Shown here one piece after another: positions 1 through 6,886 of a stretch of DNA of 20,467 nucleotides (position 1 is its first letter; every line of letters begins with the position of its first letter). The DNA is taken from contig JACMOT010000375.1 in the NCBI GenBank assembly GCA_014377915.1, positions 1 to 20,467 of the forward strand, read 5' to 3'. The position numbers were made by a program, and so were the translations under genes. The DNA comes from Tardiphaga sp. GTDB lineage: Bacteria > Pseudomonadota > Alphaproteobacteria > Rhizobiales > Xanthobacteraceae. The notes under the pieces were generated by a model, which made no database searches, had not been told where the DNA came from, and saw only the letters and a list, made by a program, of their open reading frames with translations.

Positions 1-2
1 CG

Positions 3-548
3 CGTACGCTGCTGTTCAAGGACGTGTTCGTGCCGCATGACGCGGCTTTGATGCCGCGCGGCGTGTACTTTCAGGCCGCGATGCGCTGGCCGCACATGTT
101 CCTGACGCTGTCGCCGACCTATGTCGGCCTGGCGCAGCCCGCCTATGATTTTACCGTGAAGTATCTACGCGGCGAAGTGCCCGGCACGCCGCCGGTGAAG
201 CGCCGCATGTACCCGACCAAGCAGATCGCGGTGGCACAGATGCAAATCAAGCTGGAGCAGATCAAGGGCATCAGGTTCCAGGCGATCACCGAGGCCGGCG
301 CCAATCCGAGCAAGGAACAGGTATTGCGCGCCTATGCCGCGCAATATTCCGTGATGGAAGGCGCCAATGAGATCGCCACGCTGGCGATCCGCACCTGCGG
401 CGGCCAGGCCATGCTGAAGTCGCTGCCGCTGGAACGCATCTATCGCGACAGCCGCTGCGGCGCGCTGATGCTGCCCTGGACCGCCGAACTCTGCCTCGAC
501 CGCATCGGCCGCGAAGCGCTGTACGAGCCAGGCGAGAAGGACGAATAA
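3..548 (+). CDS. acyl-CoA dehydrogenase-like protein, C-terminal part (5' truncated)
   Basis: The reading frame is open from the window's left edge to the TAA at 546-548, so this is the 3' end of a longer gene; the N-terminal and middle domains lie outside. The visible part resembles the C-terminal alpha-helical domain of acyl-CoA dehydrogenases, FAD enzymes that oxidise acyl-CoA to enoyl-CoA. Supporting signs are the CGGQAML stretch (nt 396-416), the LERIYRDSR segment typical just before the family's C-terminus, and the overall helical character. Oddity: where the medium-chain type carries its catalytic Glu in a YEGT motif, this protein reads LPWT (Pro codon at 474-476), so the base may lie elsewhere, as in isovaleryl-CoA dehydrogenase, or activity may differ. 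It lies upstream of an acyl-CoA ligase on the same strand, separated by a repeat element, which fits a CoA-ester catabolic cluster. The family call is good; the substrate is unknown. Confidence 0.75.
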   Translation, partial: RTLLFKDVFVPHDAALMPRGVYFQAAMRWPHMFLTLSPTYVGLAQPAYDFTVKYLRGEVPGTPPVKRRMYPTKQIAVAQMQIKLEQIKGIRFQAITEAGANPSKEQVLRAYAAQYSVMEGANEIATLAIRTCGGQAMLKSLPLERIYRDSRCGALMLPWTAELCLDRIGREALYEPGEKDE

Positions 549-574
549 AACGACGAACGTCATGTTCATCGTTC

Positions 575-715
575 CCCGGACGCGGCGCGGCGCGTCGGTC
601 TTGCGACGTGTTGCGCCGCAGATCCGGGGTCCCGGTGTCTAAAACCACCCGGGCCAAATAGCCGGGATCCCGGCTCTGCGAAGCGGCATAAGGATGCCGC
701 ATCGCGTCCGGGACA
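575..715. repeat. palindromic intergenic repeat, CCCGGACGCG family, copy 1
   Basis: The ends form an inverted repeat: CCCGGACGCG at 575-584 and its exact reverse complement CGCGTCCGGG at 703-712. The inside holds further GC-rich inverted segments such as CCGGGATCCCGG near 662-673. A related element with the same terminal sequence lies at 6745-6884. It fills the gap between the acyl-CoA dehydrogenase fragment and the acyl-CoA ligase. Repeats of this look are widespread in Bradyrhizobium-type genomes; that is background knowledge and was not searched here. The gap also contains whatever promoter the ligase uses, but I cannot identify one. Confidence 0.7.
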
Positions 716-744
716 CCAGACTAACCCAGACCGGATCATTGATC

Positions 745-2256
745 GTGGATCTTTCGCACCTCATCGCCCGCAACGCCGCCTTCACGCCGGACAAGCCCGC
801 GATCCATTTCGAGGGCGCGACGCTCAGCTATGCCGCCTTCAACGCGCGGATCGAAACCACCGCCAAGGCGCTGAAGGCCGAATGCGGCGTCGGCCGCGGC
901 GACCGCGTCGCCATCCTGAGCCTGAACCGGCCGGACTATCTGGTGCTGCTCTATGCCTGCGCCCGGCTCGGTGCGATGCTGGTGCCGCTGAACTGGCGGC
1001 TGGCCGTGGCCGAGCAATTGTTCATCCTGTCCGATGCCTCGGTCAAGGTGCTGGTGCTGGAGCAAGCCTTCGCGGGCATCCTGCCGGCGCTCGCCACCGA
1101 GTTGCCGGATACCCGGATCGTCGCGCTCGATTTTGACCCGCCCGCCGGCGAGACGTTCGATGCGCTGCTGGCGAAGGCTTCGGGCGACGGCCGCAACCCG
1201 CATACCGACCTCGCCTGTCCGCTGCTGATCGTCTACACCTCCGGCACCACCGGCCGCCCCAAGGGGGCGGTGCTGCGCCAGGAGGCGCTGCTGTGGAACG
1301 GGATGATGAGCCAGCACATGCATGGCCTGACTTCCGACGATCACGTGCTGACCGTGCTGCCGTTCTTTCACGTCGGCGGGCTCAACATCCAGACCACACC
1401 GGCGCTGCATCACGGCGCCACCGTGACCATCCACGCGCGCTTCACCCCGGACACCACGCTGGCGGCCATCGTCAACAACCGGCCGACGCTGACGGTGTGG
1501 GTCCCGGCCATCATCCAGGCGATGAGCGAGCACCCGGGCTGGGCCGAAGCCGACGTCTCCTGCCTGAAGGCGGTGTCGACCGGCTCGCAGATCGTGCCGC
1601 CGCATCTGATCGCCCGCCTCATCGCGCGCCACATTCCGGTACTGCAGGTCTATGGCTCTACCGAGACCTGCCCGATCTCGGTGTATACGCGGCTGGGCGG
1701 CGACCTCTCCCGCGCCGGCTCGACCGGCCTGCCTGGCCTGTGCTGCGAGGCCATGATCATCGATGAGTCCGGCGCCGAATTGCCGGCCGGCACCTCCGGC
1801 GAGATCGCCGTGCGCGGCCCCAACGTTTTCTTCGAATATTGGGGCAATGAGACCGCCACCCGCGAAGCACTGCATGATGGCTGGTACCGCACCGGCGATA
1901 TTGGCAGCCGCGACGCCGACGGCTATTTCTGGGTCCATGACCGCAAGAAGAACATGATCATCTCCGGCGGCGAGAACATCTATCCGGCCGAGATCGAGCG
2001 CGTGCTGCTGGAGCATCCCGATGTCGCCGAGGTCGGCGTCGTCGGCCTGCCCGATCCGAAATGGCAGGAAGTCCCGGTGGCCTATGTGATGCTGCGGCCG
2101 GACTGCAGCGTCACCGCCGAGGCCCTGCGCGCCCATGTGCTGACCCAGCTCGCCCGCTTCAAGGTGCCGCGCGACATCGTGTTCGTCACCGACCTGCCGC
2201 GCACCGCGCTCGGCAAGGTGCAGCATTTCAAATTGAAGCAAAGTACGCCTTCGTAG
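745..2256 (+). CDS. acyl-CoA ligase (AMP-forming, ANL superfamily)
   Basis: This is a 503-residue AMP-binding enzyme that would activate a carboxylic acid to its CoA thioester using ATP. Motifs, numbered from the GTG at 745, are: phosphate-binding loop YTSGTTGRPKG (164-174), GSTET adenine-site motif (304-308), GWYRTGD (about 379-385), hinge region KKNMIISGGENIYPAEIE (about 401-418), and the C-terminal PRTALGK motif with catalytic Lys491. Start choice: an in-frame ATG exists at 694, but it lies inside the palindromic repeat ending near 715 and would add 17 unconserved-looking residues. GTG745 begins with MDLSHLIARNAAFTPDKPA, a typical ligase N-terminus; TTG739 is another option. The stop codon lies in the first bases of the next repeat. 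Malonyl-CoA synthetase was considered and not supported. The acid substrate is unknown; neighbours suggest a beta-oxidation-like pathway. Confidence 0.87.
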   Translation: MDLSHLIARNAAFTPDKPAIHFEGATLSYAAFNARIETTAKALKAECGVGRGDRVAILSLNRPDYLVLLYACARLGAMLVPLNWRLAVAEQLFILSDASVKVLVLEQAFAGILPALATELPDTRIVALDFDPPAGETFDALLAKASGDGRNPHTDLACPLLIVYTSGTTGRPKGAVLRQEALLWNGMMSQHMHGLTSDDHVLTVLPFFHVGGLNIQTTPALHHGATVTIHARFTPDTTLAAIVNNRPTLTVWVPAIIQAMSEHPGWAEADVSCLKAVSTGSQIVPPHLIARLIARHIPVLQVYGSTETCPISVYTRLGGDLSRAGSTGLPGLCCEAMIIDESGAELPAGTSGEIAVRGPNVFFEYWGNETATREALHDGWYRTGDIGSRDADGYFWVHDRKKNMIISGGENIYPAEIERVLLEHPDVAEVGVVGLPDPKWQEVPVAYVMLRPDCSVTAEALRAHVLTQLARFKVPRDIVFVTDLPRTALGKVQHFKLKQSTPS

Positions 2257-2325
2257 GATGGGTTGAGCACTTGCGAAACCCATCCTACTCCGCGGTGGGT
2301 TTCGCAAGGGCTCAACCCACCCTAC
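2253..2325. repeat. long hairpin repeat, GTAGGRTGGG family, copy 1
   Basis: The arms 2253-2282 and 2296-2325 are inverted repeats matching at 28 of 30 positions, with a 13-nt loop. The outer ends read GTAGGATGGGTTGAGC and GCTCAACCCACCCTAC. The left arm also contains a nested smaller hairpin (2253-2264 with 2277-2288, 12 bp perfect). The TAG stop codon of the ligase (2254-2256) is made by the first bases of the element. The same class, with different inner sequence, occurs at 9398-9486. The transcript would form a very stable stem, so it could attenuate transcription or protect the mRNA end between the ligase and the next gene. Confidence 0.85.
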
Positions 2326-2349
2326 CGCTAAACCGTTCGAGGACGACCA

Positions 2350-3444
2350 ATGAAAATCGCAGTTCTGGGTGGCGGCAACGGATCGTTCGCCGCGGCCGGT
2401 GACTTCGCCCTGCAGGGCCACGACGTCCGCCTCTGGCGTCGCGACGTCGATGCCGTCGCCGCGCATCGCGCCGCCGGCTCACGCATTGTCGTGAAGAACG
2501 CGCAGGGCACGCACGACACCCAGCTCGCGCTGGTCACCACGGACATCGCCGACGCCATCCGTGACGTCGAGCTGATCCTGTGCCCCACCCCGGCCTTCGC
2601 GCAACCGGACATCGCCAGACAGCTCGCACCGCATCTCACGGACGGCCAGGTGGTCTATCTGCCGCCGGCGACCTTCGGCTCGATGATCTTCGCCAAGGCC
2701 GCCCATGATGCCGGCAACCACGCCAAGGTGGCCTTCGCCGAGACCGGCACGCTGCCCTGGCTGGCGCGCAAGCACGGCCCTTTCGAGGTCGCCATCACCA
2801 TCAGGGCCAAACGGCTGCCGACCGGGGTATTCCCGCTCAGCCTGTCCGACCACGCCGTCGCGGTGATCGACAAGGCCTTCCCCGGCGTGATCGAGCCGTG
2901 CGGCGATGCGCTGTCCGGCGCGCTGATGAATGCGGGCCCGATCATTCATCCGCCGCTGATCGTGATGAATGCCGGCCCGCTGGAGCATTTCGAGGCGTGG
3001 GACATCCACAAGGAAGGCACGCAAGCCGCGATCCGCCGCGTCACCGACGCGCTCGACGCCGAGCGCATCGCCATCCGCGACGCCTTCTCCTATGCCGCCC
3101 CGCATTTTCCGCTGGCAGACCACTATGCCAAGCAAGGCGACGAGTGGATGTATGGCCGCGGTTCGCATGACCGCCTCACCGATTCCGGCGACTGGCGCGA
3201 GCACATCGTGCTCACCGAGCACCGCTACATGCGCGAGGATCTGCGCACCGGCCTGTCATTCTTCCTGTCCTCCGCCGAACTCGCGGGCGTCGAGACGCCG
3301 CTGATCAGATCCTTCCTGGCGATCGGCGGCGCCATCTGCGGCGAGAACTTCTTGCAGGGCGGCCGCACGCTGGCCTCGCTCGGCCTTGGCGGGCTCGACC
3401 GCGACGGCCTGCTGAAACTGCTGCGCGAAGGTTTTGCCTCATGA
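2350..3444 (+). CDS. NAD(P)-dependent octopine/nopaline dehydrogenase family oxidoreductase
   Basis: This is a 364-residue enzyme. The N-terminus is a Rossmann fold with an extended dinucleotide-binding loop, GGGNGSFAAAG (residues 7-17). The second half carries the family's HPP-x(4)-NAG segment (His200 to Gly209) and the helical C-terminal domain with an HRYMREDLRTGL segment (291-302), which match the opine dehydrogenase catalytic domain. Relatives reductively condense amino acids with 2-oxo acids, or catalyse the reverse oxidative cleavage; many chromosomal homologues have unknown substrates. The ATG at 2350 has GAGGACG (2339-2345) as ribosome binding site. The stop overlaps the start of the 3-hydroxyacyl-CoA dehydrogenase by ATGA, so the two are translationally coupled. 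Nothing suggests a Ti-plasmid origin: base composition matches the surroundings. The family call is firm; the role in a catabolic operon is inferred. Confidence 0.85.
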   Translation: MKIAVLGGGNGSFAAAGDFALQGHDVRLWRRDVDAVAAHRAAGSRIVVKNAQGTHDTQLALVTTDIADAIRDVELILCPTPAFAQPDIARQLAPHLTDGQVVYLPPATFGSMIFAKAAHDAGNHAKVAFAETGTLPWLARKHGPFEVAITIRAKRLPTGVFPLSLSDHAVAVIDKAFPGVIEPCGDALSGALMNAGPIIHPPLIVMNAGPLEHFEAWDIHKEGTQAAIRRVTDALDAERIAIRDAFSYAAPHFPLADHYAKQGDEWMYGRGSHDRLTDSGDWREHIVLTEHRYMREDLRTGLSFFLSSAELAGVETPLIRSFLAIGGAICGENFLQGGRTLASLGLGGLDRDGLLKLLREGFAS

Positions 3445-4424
3445 CGGTGCATTCAAATATCGCCTGCCTCGGCGCCGGCCGCATGGGTCGCGGCATCGCC
3501 GTTGCCTTTGCCTATGCCGGGCATCCCGTCGCCATCATCGATTTCAAGACGCGCGAGACCGACAAGTTTGCCGCGCTGGAAACCGACGCGCTCGGCGAAA
3601 TCCGTAAGACCTTTGCCTCGATGGCGCGCTTCGGCCTGCTGGCCGCCGGCGATGTCGAAACCCTGATGGACCGCGTCAGCATCGTGCCGGAAGCTGACGC
3701 CGGCGCGGCACTGTCGGGCGCGGCGATCATCTTCGAAGGCGTGCCGGAAGTGCTCGACCTCAAGCGCGACGCGCTGGCCAAGGCCTCGCAACTGGCTGGG
3801 CCGACGCCGATCATCGCCTCCACCACCTCGACCATTCTGGTCGACGACATTTCCGGCGCGGTGGAGCATCCCGAGCGCTTCCTGAATGCGCATTGGCTCA
3901 ACCCGGCCTATCTGGTGCCGCTGGTCGAGCTGTCGCCGGGCGCGAAGACCGATCCCGCCATCACCGCGCGCGTGAAGGCAATGCTGGAGGGTATCGGCAA
4001 AGTGCCCGTGATCTGCGCCGCGAGCCCCGGCTACATCGTGCCGCGCATCCAGGTGCTGGCGATGAACGAGGCCGCGCGCATGGTCGAGGAAGGCGTAGCG
4101 TCAGCCGCTGATATCGACAAGGCGATCAAATACGGTTTCGGCTTCCGCTTCGCGGTGCTCGGGCTGCTGGAATTCGTCGACTGGGGCGGCGGCGATATTC
4201 TGCATTATGCCAGCCAGTACCTCACCGGTGCCTTGAAAAGCGATCGCTACGCCGCGCCGGATATCATCGGCCGCAACATGGCCGAGGGCAAGGTCGGCCT
4301 CCGTAGCGGCGAAGGCTTTCTCGATTATGCCGGAATGGATGTCGATGCCTATCGAGAGCAGCGGCTGGCGGCGTTTGTCGGCCTACTCCGGCACTTTGAA
4401 CTGGCCAAGCCGCCGGTGCTGTAA
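3441..4424 (+). CDS. 3-hydroxyacyl-CoA dehydrogenase family protein
   Basis: This is a 327-residue NAD-dependent dehydrogenase. The nucleotide-binding motif GAGRMG (residues 11-16) opens a Rossmann domain. The catalytic segment NAHWLNPAYLVPLVELSPG contains the presumed catalytic His151 and Asn154. The C-terminal dimerisation domain starts around SPGYIVPRIQ (195-204). The HWxNP form of the active site is seen in the branch that includes lambda-crystallin / L-gulonate 3-dehydrogenase and carnitine 3-dehydrogenase as well as 3-hydroxybutyryl-CoA dehydrogenases, so a non-CoA hydroxy acid substrate cannot be ruled out. Its start overlaps the upstream opine-dehydrogenase-like gene by 4 nt (ATGA). 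With the ligase and the acyl-CoA dehydrogenase-like gene upstream, a beta-oxidation-like sequence is plausible. It is the last gene of the block, and a repeat follows. Confidence 0.87.
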   Translation: MTVHSNIACLGAGRMGRGIAVAFAYAGHPVAIIDFKTRETDKFAALETDALGEIRKTFASMARFGLLAAGDVETLMDRVSIVPEADAGAALSGAAIIFEGVPEVLDLKRDALAKASQLAGPTPIIASTTSTILVDDISGAVEHPERFLNAHWLNPAYLVPLVELSPGAKTDPAITARVKAMLEGIGKVPVICAASPGYIVPRIQVLAMNEAARMVEEGVASAADIDKAIKYGFGFRFAVLGLLEFVDWGGGDILHYASQYLTGALKSDRYAAPDIIGRNMAEGKVGLRSGEGFLDYAGMDVDAYREQRLAAFVGLLRHFELAKPPVL

Positions 4425-4440
4425 TGCACAGCGCCTTCCG

Positions 4441-4564
4441 CGTCATTGCGAGGAGCCACCGGGTCCGGCTTCGCCGGCCCGATGATAAACTCCGCGACGC
4501 GGCGATCCAGAGAATTACAAGGGAAGACTGGATTGCTTCGTCGCAAGGGCTCCTCGCCATGACG
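4441..4564. repeat. palindromic intergenic repeat, CGTCATTGCGAGGAGC family
   Basis: The terminal inverted repeats are CGTCATTGCGAGGAGC (4441-4456) and GCTCCTCGCCATGACG (4549-4564), 15 of 16 positions complementary. The interior carries a smaller GC-rich palindrome (GGGTCCGGCTTCGCCGGCCC, 4460-4479) and a segment GGATTGCTTCGTCGC typical of this class in Bradyrhizobium-like genomes. It lies between convergent genes (3-hydroxyacyl-CoA dehydrogenase and the NicX-like gene) and could also work as a bidirectional transcription end. It is the only copy in the window. Confidence 0.8.
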
Positions 4565-4574
4565 GGGAGAGGGC

Positions 4575-5621
4575 TCAGCCGAACACATCCTGCAGCACGC
4601 CGGCCTTGATCACCGGAACGCCGTCGAGCTCGATCGTGGTGTTGAACACCGGCAGATCGAAATGCCCCGCGGTGTAGCGCCCGGCGAATTCATTGGCACC
4701 GGTCGAGAACAGGAAATTGCCGGCCACCGCGCGGATCTCGGTGCCGTTGGTATCGCGCTGGTCATACATCGCCAGCGACTCGTAGCGCGCATTGGGATTC
4801 ATGCCCCAGCCGACATGCGACACCGCATAGGCTTCCCTGTCGCCCCAGGCGGCAAGGTAGCGCTTCATCATCTCGGCATCGGCGCCCTCGCCCGCGAGGT
4901 CGACGACATAGTCGTCCTTCAGCGTCATCCGAACCGCAGAGGTCAGATAGCGTTTGAAGGTCAGGTTGATGTCGCCGGCATCCATCACCAGCGTGCCGTT
5001 GATGGTGTTGCTCTTCGGAAAACTGACCACGATGCCGCCCGGCCAGTGTGCCAGCGTGCCGGGCTTGTCGGTCCAGCCCCAGACGCCGACGGTGGCCGCG
5101 CCTTCCATGTTGACGTCGAGATCAGTGCCGGCCGCCGACGTCACCTTCATATGCCTGGTCCCGCGCAGCATCTTGGCGGCCGCGCGTACCCGCTTCTCCA
5201 GCGCGCTATCCGGCACCATGCGCTCCAGCGCTTCCGGATGCTCGTTGGAGATCACCAGGATCCTCGCGCCGGCCTTCAGGATCTCCGGCGTCTCCTTGGC
5301 GTGCATCAGGCCCTCGATGGTGCAGTCGACCACGAAGCCGGCCTGCTGCAGCGCTGACACCACCGGACCGAGCTGGCCGATCGCTTCCGACGCGCCGGTG
5401 GAGCGCACCGGTACGACCTGCCTGTTGCGCGGGGTGGGCAGGATGACGTGAAACGGCCGCGCGCCCATCCGCAGCAGCGCCAGCTCGGCAATGTGCACGT
5501 TGAGCGCGCGCGACTGCGTCTCGGAAAGAATCGCCGCGGTATCGCCAGGCTTCACCGCGCAGCGCTCGAAAATCTCGCAGAACGCGTCGATCCATTTCGC
5601 CTCGATGCGATCTGCCAGCAT
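4575..5621 (-). CDS. NicX / M29-aminopeptidase-like family metalloenzyme (possible ring-cleaving dioxygenase)
   Basis: This is a 348-residue protein of the fold family that includes 2,5-dihydroxypyridine 5,6-dioxygenase (NicX, nicotinate degradation) and M29 aminopeptidases. Length matches NicX (about 350) better than M29 peptidases (about 400). In NicX the non-haem iron is bound, as I recall, by two His and an Asp (H265, H318, D320). Here His269 (in SHVGWGMNPNARY) and the pair His320/Asp322 (in GHFDLPVFN) have the same order and nearly the same spacing. ATG5621 is preceded by GGAGAAA at good distance. It is divergent from a flavin reductase-MarR fusion, and the 143-bp gap contains inverted repeats. 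It may be the ring-opening step of an aromatic or N-heterocycle pathway. No other nicotinate genes are visible, so I do not assign nicX; an aminopeptidase role remains possible. Confidence 0.75.
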   Translation of the reverse strand: MLADRIEAKWIDAFCEIFERCAVKPGDTAAILSETQSRALNVHIAELALLRMGARPFHVILPTPRNRQVVPVRSTGASEAIGQLGPVVSALQQAGFVVDCTIEGLMHAKETPEILKAGARILVISNEHPEALERMVPDSALEKRVRAAAKMLRGTRHMKVTSAAGTDLDVNMEGAATVGVWGWTDKPGTLAHWPGGIVVSFPKSNTINGTLVMDAGDINLTFKRYLTSAVRMTLKDDYVVDLAGEGADAEMMKRYLAAWGDREAYAVSHVGWGMNPNARYESLAMYDQRDTNGTEIRAVAGNFLFSTGANEFAGRYTAGHFDLPVFNTTIELDGVPVIKAGVLQDVFG

Positions 5622-5670
5622 GCGGTTTCTCCAGGTTTTAAAGCGATTATCGTTGGATGATAGGACCCGT

Positions 5671-5681
5671 CATGTTACATG
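5671..5681. promoter_or_regulatory. inverted repeat CATGTTACATG in divergent promoter region
   Basis: This is an 11-nt inverted repeat with 5-bp perfect arms (CATGT / ACATG) around one base. It lies 50 nt upstream of the NicX-like start and 84 nt upstream of the fusion-protein start. Short palindromes like this can be operators, but it is also short enough to be chance. Confidence 0.35.
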
Positions 5682-5692
5682 AAAAGGAATAT

Positions 5693-5706
5693 TTTTAATG
5701 TTAAAA
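5693..5706. promoter_or_regulatory. AT-rich inverted repeat TTTTAATGTTAAAA, candidate MarR operator
   Basis: The 6-bp perfect arms TTTTAA / TTAAAA surround two bases. It stands in a short AT-rich island of an otherwise GC-rich sequence, 72 nt upstream of the NicX-like gene and 58 nt upstream of the flavin reductase-MarR fusion. The fusion keeps an intact MarR winged helix, and MarR proteins usually bind short AT-rich palindromes in their own divergent promoter, so autoregulation is a natural inference. It has not been shown. Confidence 0.5.
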
Positions 5707-5764
5707 CACGGTGTGCGGGCTATTTTCCCGGGGGCATGCCGGTCAAGAAGAACAGGCGAATGCG

Positions 5765-6739
5765 ATGGCGGATGACAAGGTCGCGGCGGCCGCGCCGGGA
5801 GTGAACGCAGTGCCGTTCCGGCAGGCGCTCGGCCAGTTTCCCACCGGCGTTACCGTGGTTACGGCGACCCATGGCGGACACCTGGTCGGCATGACCGCGA
5901 ATTCATTTTCCTCTGTGTCGCTCGATCCACCTCTGGTGCTGTGGAGCGTGGCCAAATCGTCACCGAGCCACGATCCCTTCGTGGCGGCCGATGCCTTCGC
6001 GATCCACTTCCTCGGCGCGGATCACGGCGAACTGGCGATGCGGTTCGGCAAGCGCGGCTCCGACAAATTCGCCGACATCACGCACGCGCCCGGCGTCACC
6101 GGCGCGCCCCTGATCGAGGGGCTGGCGCCGATCTTTGAATGCAAGACCTGGGCACGCTATCCCGGTGGCGATCACACCATCCTGGTAGGCGAGGTTGTCC
6201 GCTTCGTCGAACGTAACCATGATCCGCTGGTGTTTCATTCCGGCGAACTACGCCGCATCGACCGCGCGCTGCGCCGTGCACCAAAGCTGGCCAGCAACAG
6301 CTTTGCCCGCAACTATCTGTCCTATCTGCTGGCACGCGCCAGCTTCAACGTCTCGCGCGAATTCCACGCCCGGCTCAAGGACTGGGATCTTACGGTACCG
6401 GAATGGCGCGTGCTGGCCTGCCTGATGGATGTCGAGGGCCTGTCGGTCGGCGAACTGGCCGCGATGGCGCTGATGAAGCAACCCGGTCTGACAAAAGTTC
6501 TCGACCGGATGGAGCGCGATGGACTGTTGCAGCGCAAGAGCGCGGCCGCCGACCGCCGCCGCGTCACCTTGCACCTTACCGCCCGTGGCCGCGCCCGCGT
6601 CAAGCCGGCGCAGGCAGCGGCGATGCAGCACGAGGCGGAATTGCTGAAGCAGTTCAGCGACGACGAGCGCGCCACCATCAAATATGCACTGGATCTGCTG
6701 ATCGACGGCCGCATGACCGGAAAGATGGCGGACGAGTAG
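5765..6739 (+). CDS. flavin reductase domain - MarR-type regulator fusion protein
   Basis: This is a 324-residue two-domain protein. Residues about 18-165 are a flavin reductase-like FMN-binding domain (FRQALGQFPTGVTVVTA, then GMTANSFSSVSLDPPLVLWSV, typical of the HpaC/DIM6 group). Residues about 175-320 are a MarR domain: a recognition helix around 238-257 and the wing signature DRRRVTLHLTARG (263-275), which fits the MarR pattern exactly. The known parallel is the C1 reductase of Acinetobacter p-hydroxyphenylacetate hydroxylase, where a C-terminal MarR-like domain senses substrate and controls flavin reduction. It would supply reduced flavin to a separate monooxygenase, not present in this window. 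ATG5765 was chosen over GTG5711, which starts just after an operator-like repeat. It is divergent from the NicX-like gene, with which it may share a pathway. Confidence 0.85.
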   Translation: MADDKVAAAAPGVNAVPFRQALGQFPTGVTVVTATHGGHLVGMTANSFSSVSLDPPLVLWSVAKSSPSHDPFVAADAFAIHFLGADHGELAMRFGKRGSDKFADITHAPGVTGAPLIEGLAPIFECKTWARYPGGDHTILVGEVVRFVERNHDPLVFHSGELRRIDRALRRAPKLASNSFARNYLSYLLARASFNVSREFHARLKDWDLTVPEWRVLACLMDVEGLSVGELAAMALMKQPGLTKVLDRMERDGLLQRKSAAADRRRVTLHLTARGRARVKPAQAAAMQHEAELLKQFSDDERATIKYALDLLIDGRMTGKMADE

Positions 6740-6744
6740 TTGAT

Positions 6745-6884
6745 ACTTGTCCCGGACGCGGTGCGGCACTCTTGTGCCGCTCCGCGGAGCCGGGACCGTA
6801 ACGGGCACCGGCGTCTGGTAGGGCCCCGGCTCTGCGGCGCACCACGCGGCCAAGGCCGCGCAGCGCACCGCGTCCGGGGCAAGT
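6745..6884. repeat. palindromic intergenic repeat, CCCGGACGCG family, copy 2
   Basis: The terminal arms 6745-6765 and 6864-6884 are complementary at 20 of 21 positions (left arm begins ACTTGTCCCGGACGCGG). The interior contains further GC-rich stems. It shares the CCCGGACGCG ends and the CCCGGCTCTGCG inner segment with the element at 575-715. It fills the whole 147-bp gap between the convergent fusion gene and the binding-protein gene. Confidence 0.8.
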
Positions 6885-6886
6885 CG

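Noticed and set aside
745..2256. Malonyl-CoA synthetase (MatB) as identity of the ligase, to pair with malonyl-CoA decarboxylase
   Set aside because: Beyond the common AMP-binding motifs the sequence does not resemble the Rhodopseudomonas MatB I recall, and the decarboxylase is almost 6 kb away in another transcription unit.
736..2466. Long open frame of 576 codons on the - strand opposite the acyl-CoA ligase
   Set aside because: It is antisense to a gene with complete AMP-binding motifs; its translation is Gly/Arg/His/Asp-rich without recognisable domains, as expected for a GC-rich shadow frame.
2350..3444. Ti-plasmid-type opine synthesis gene acquired by transfer
   Set aside because: Composition matches the surroundings, no border or plasmid features are near, and chromosomal members of this family are common in soil bacteria.
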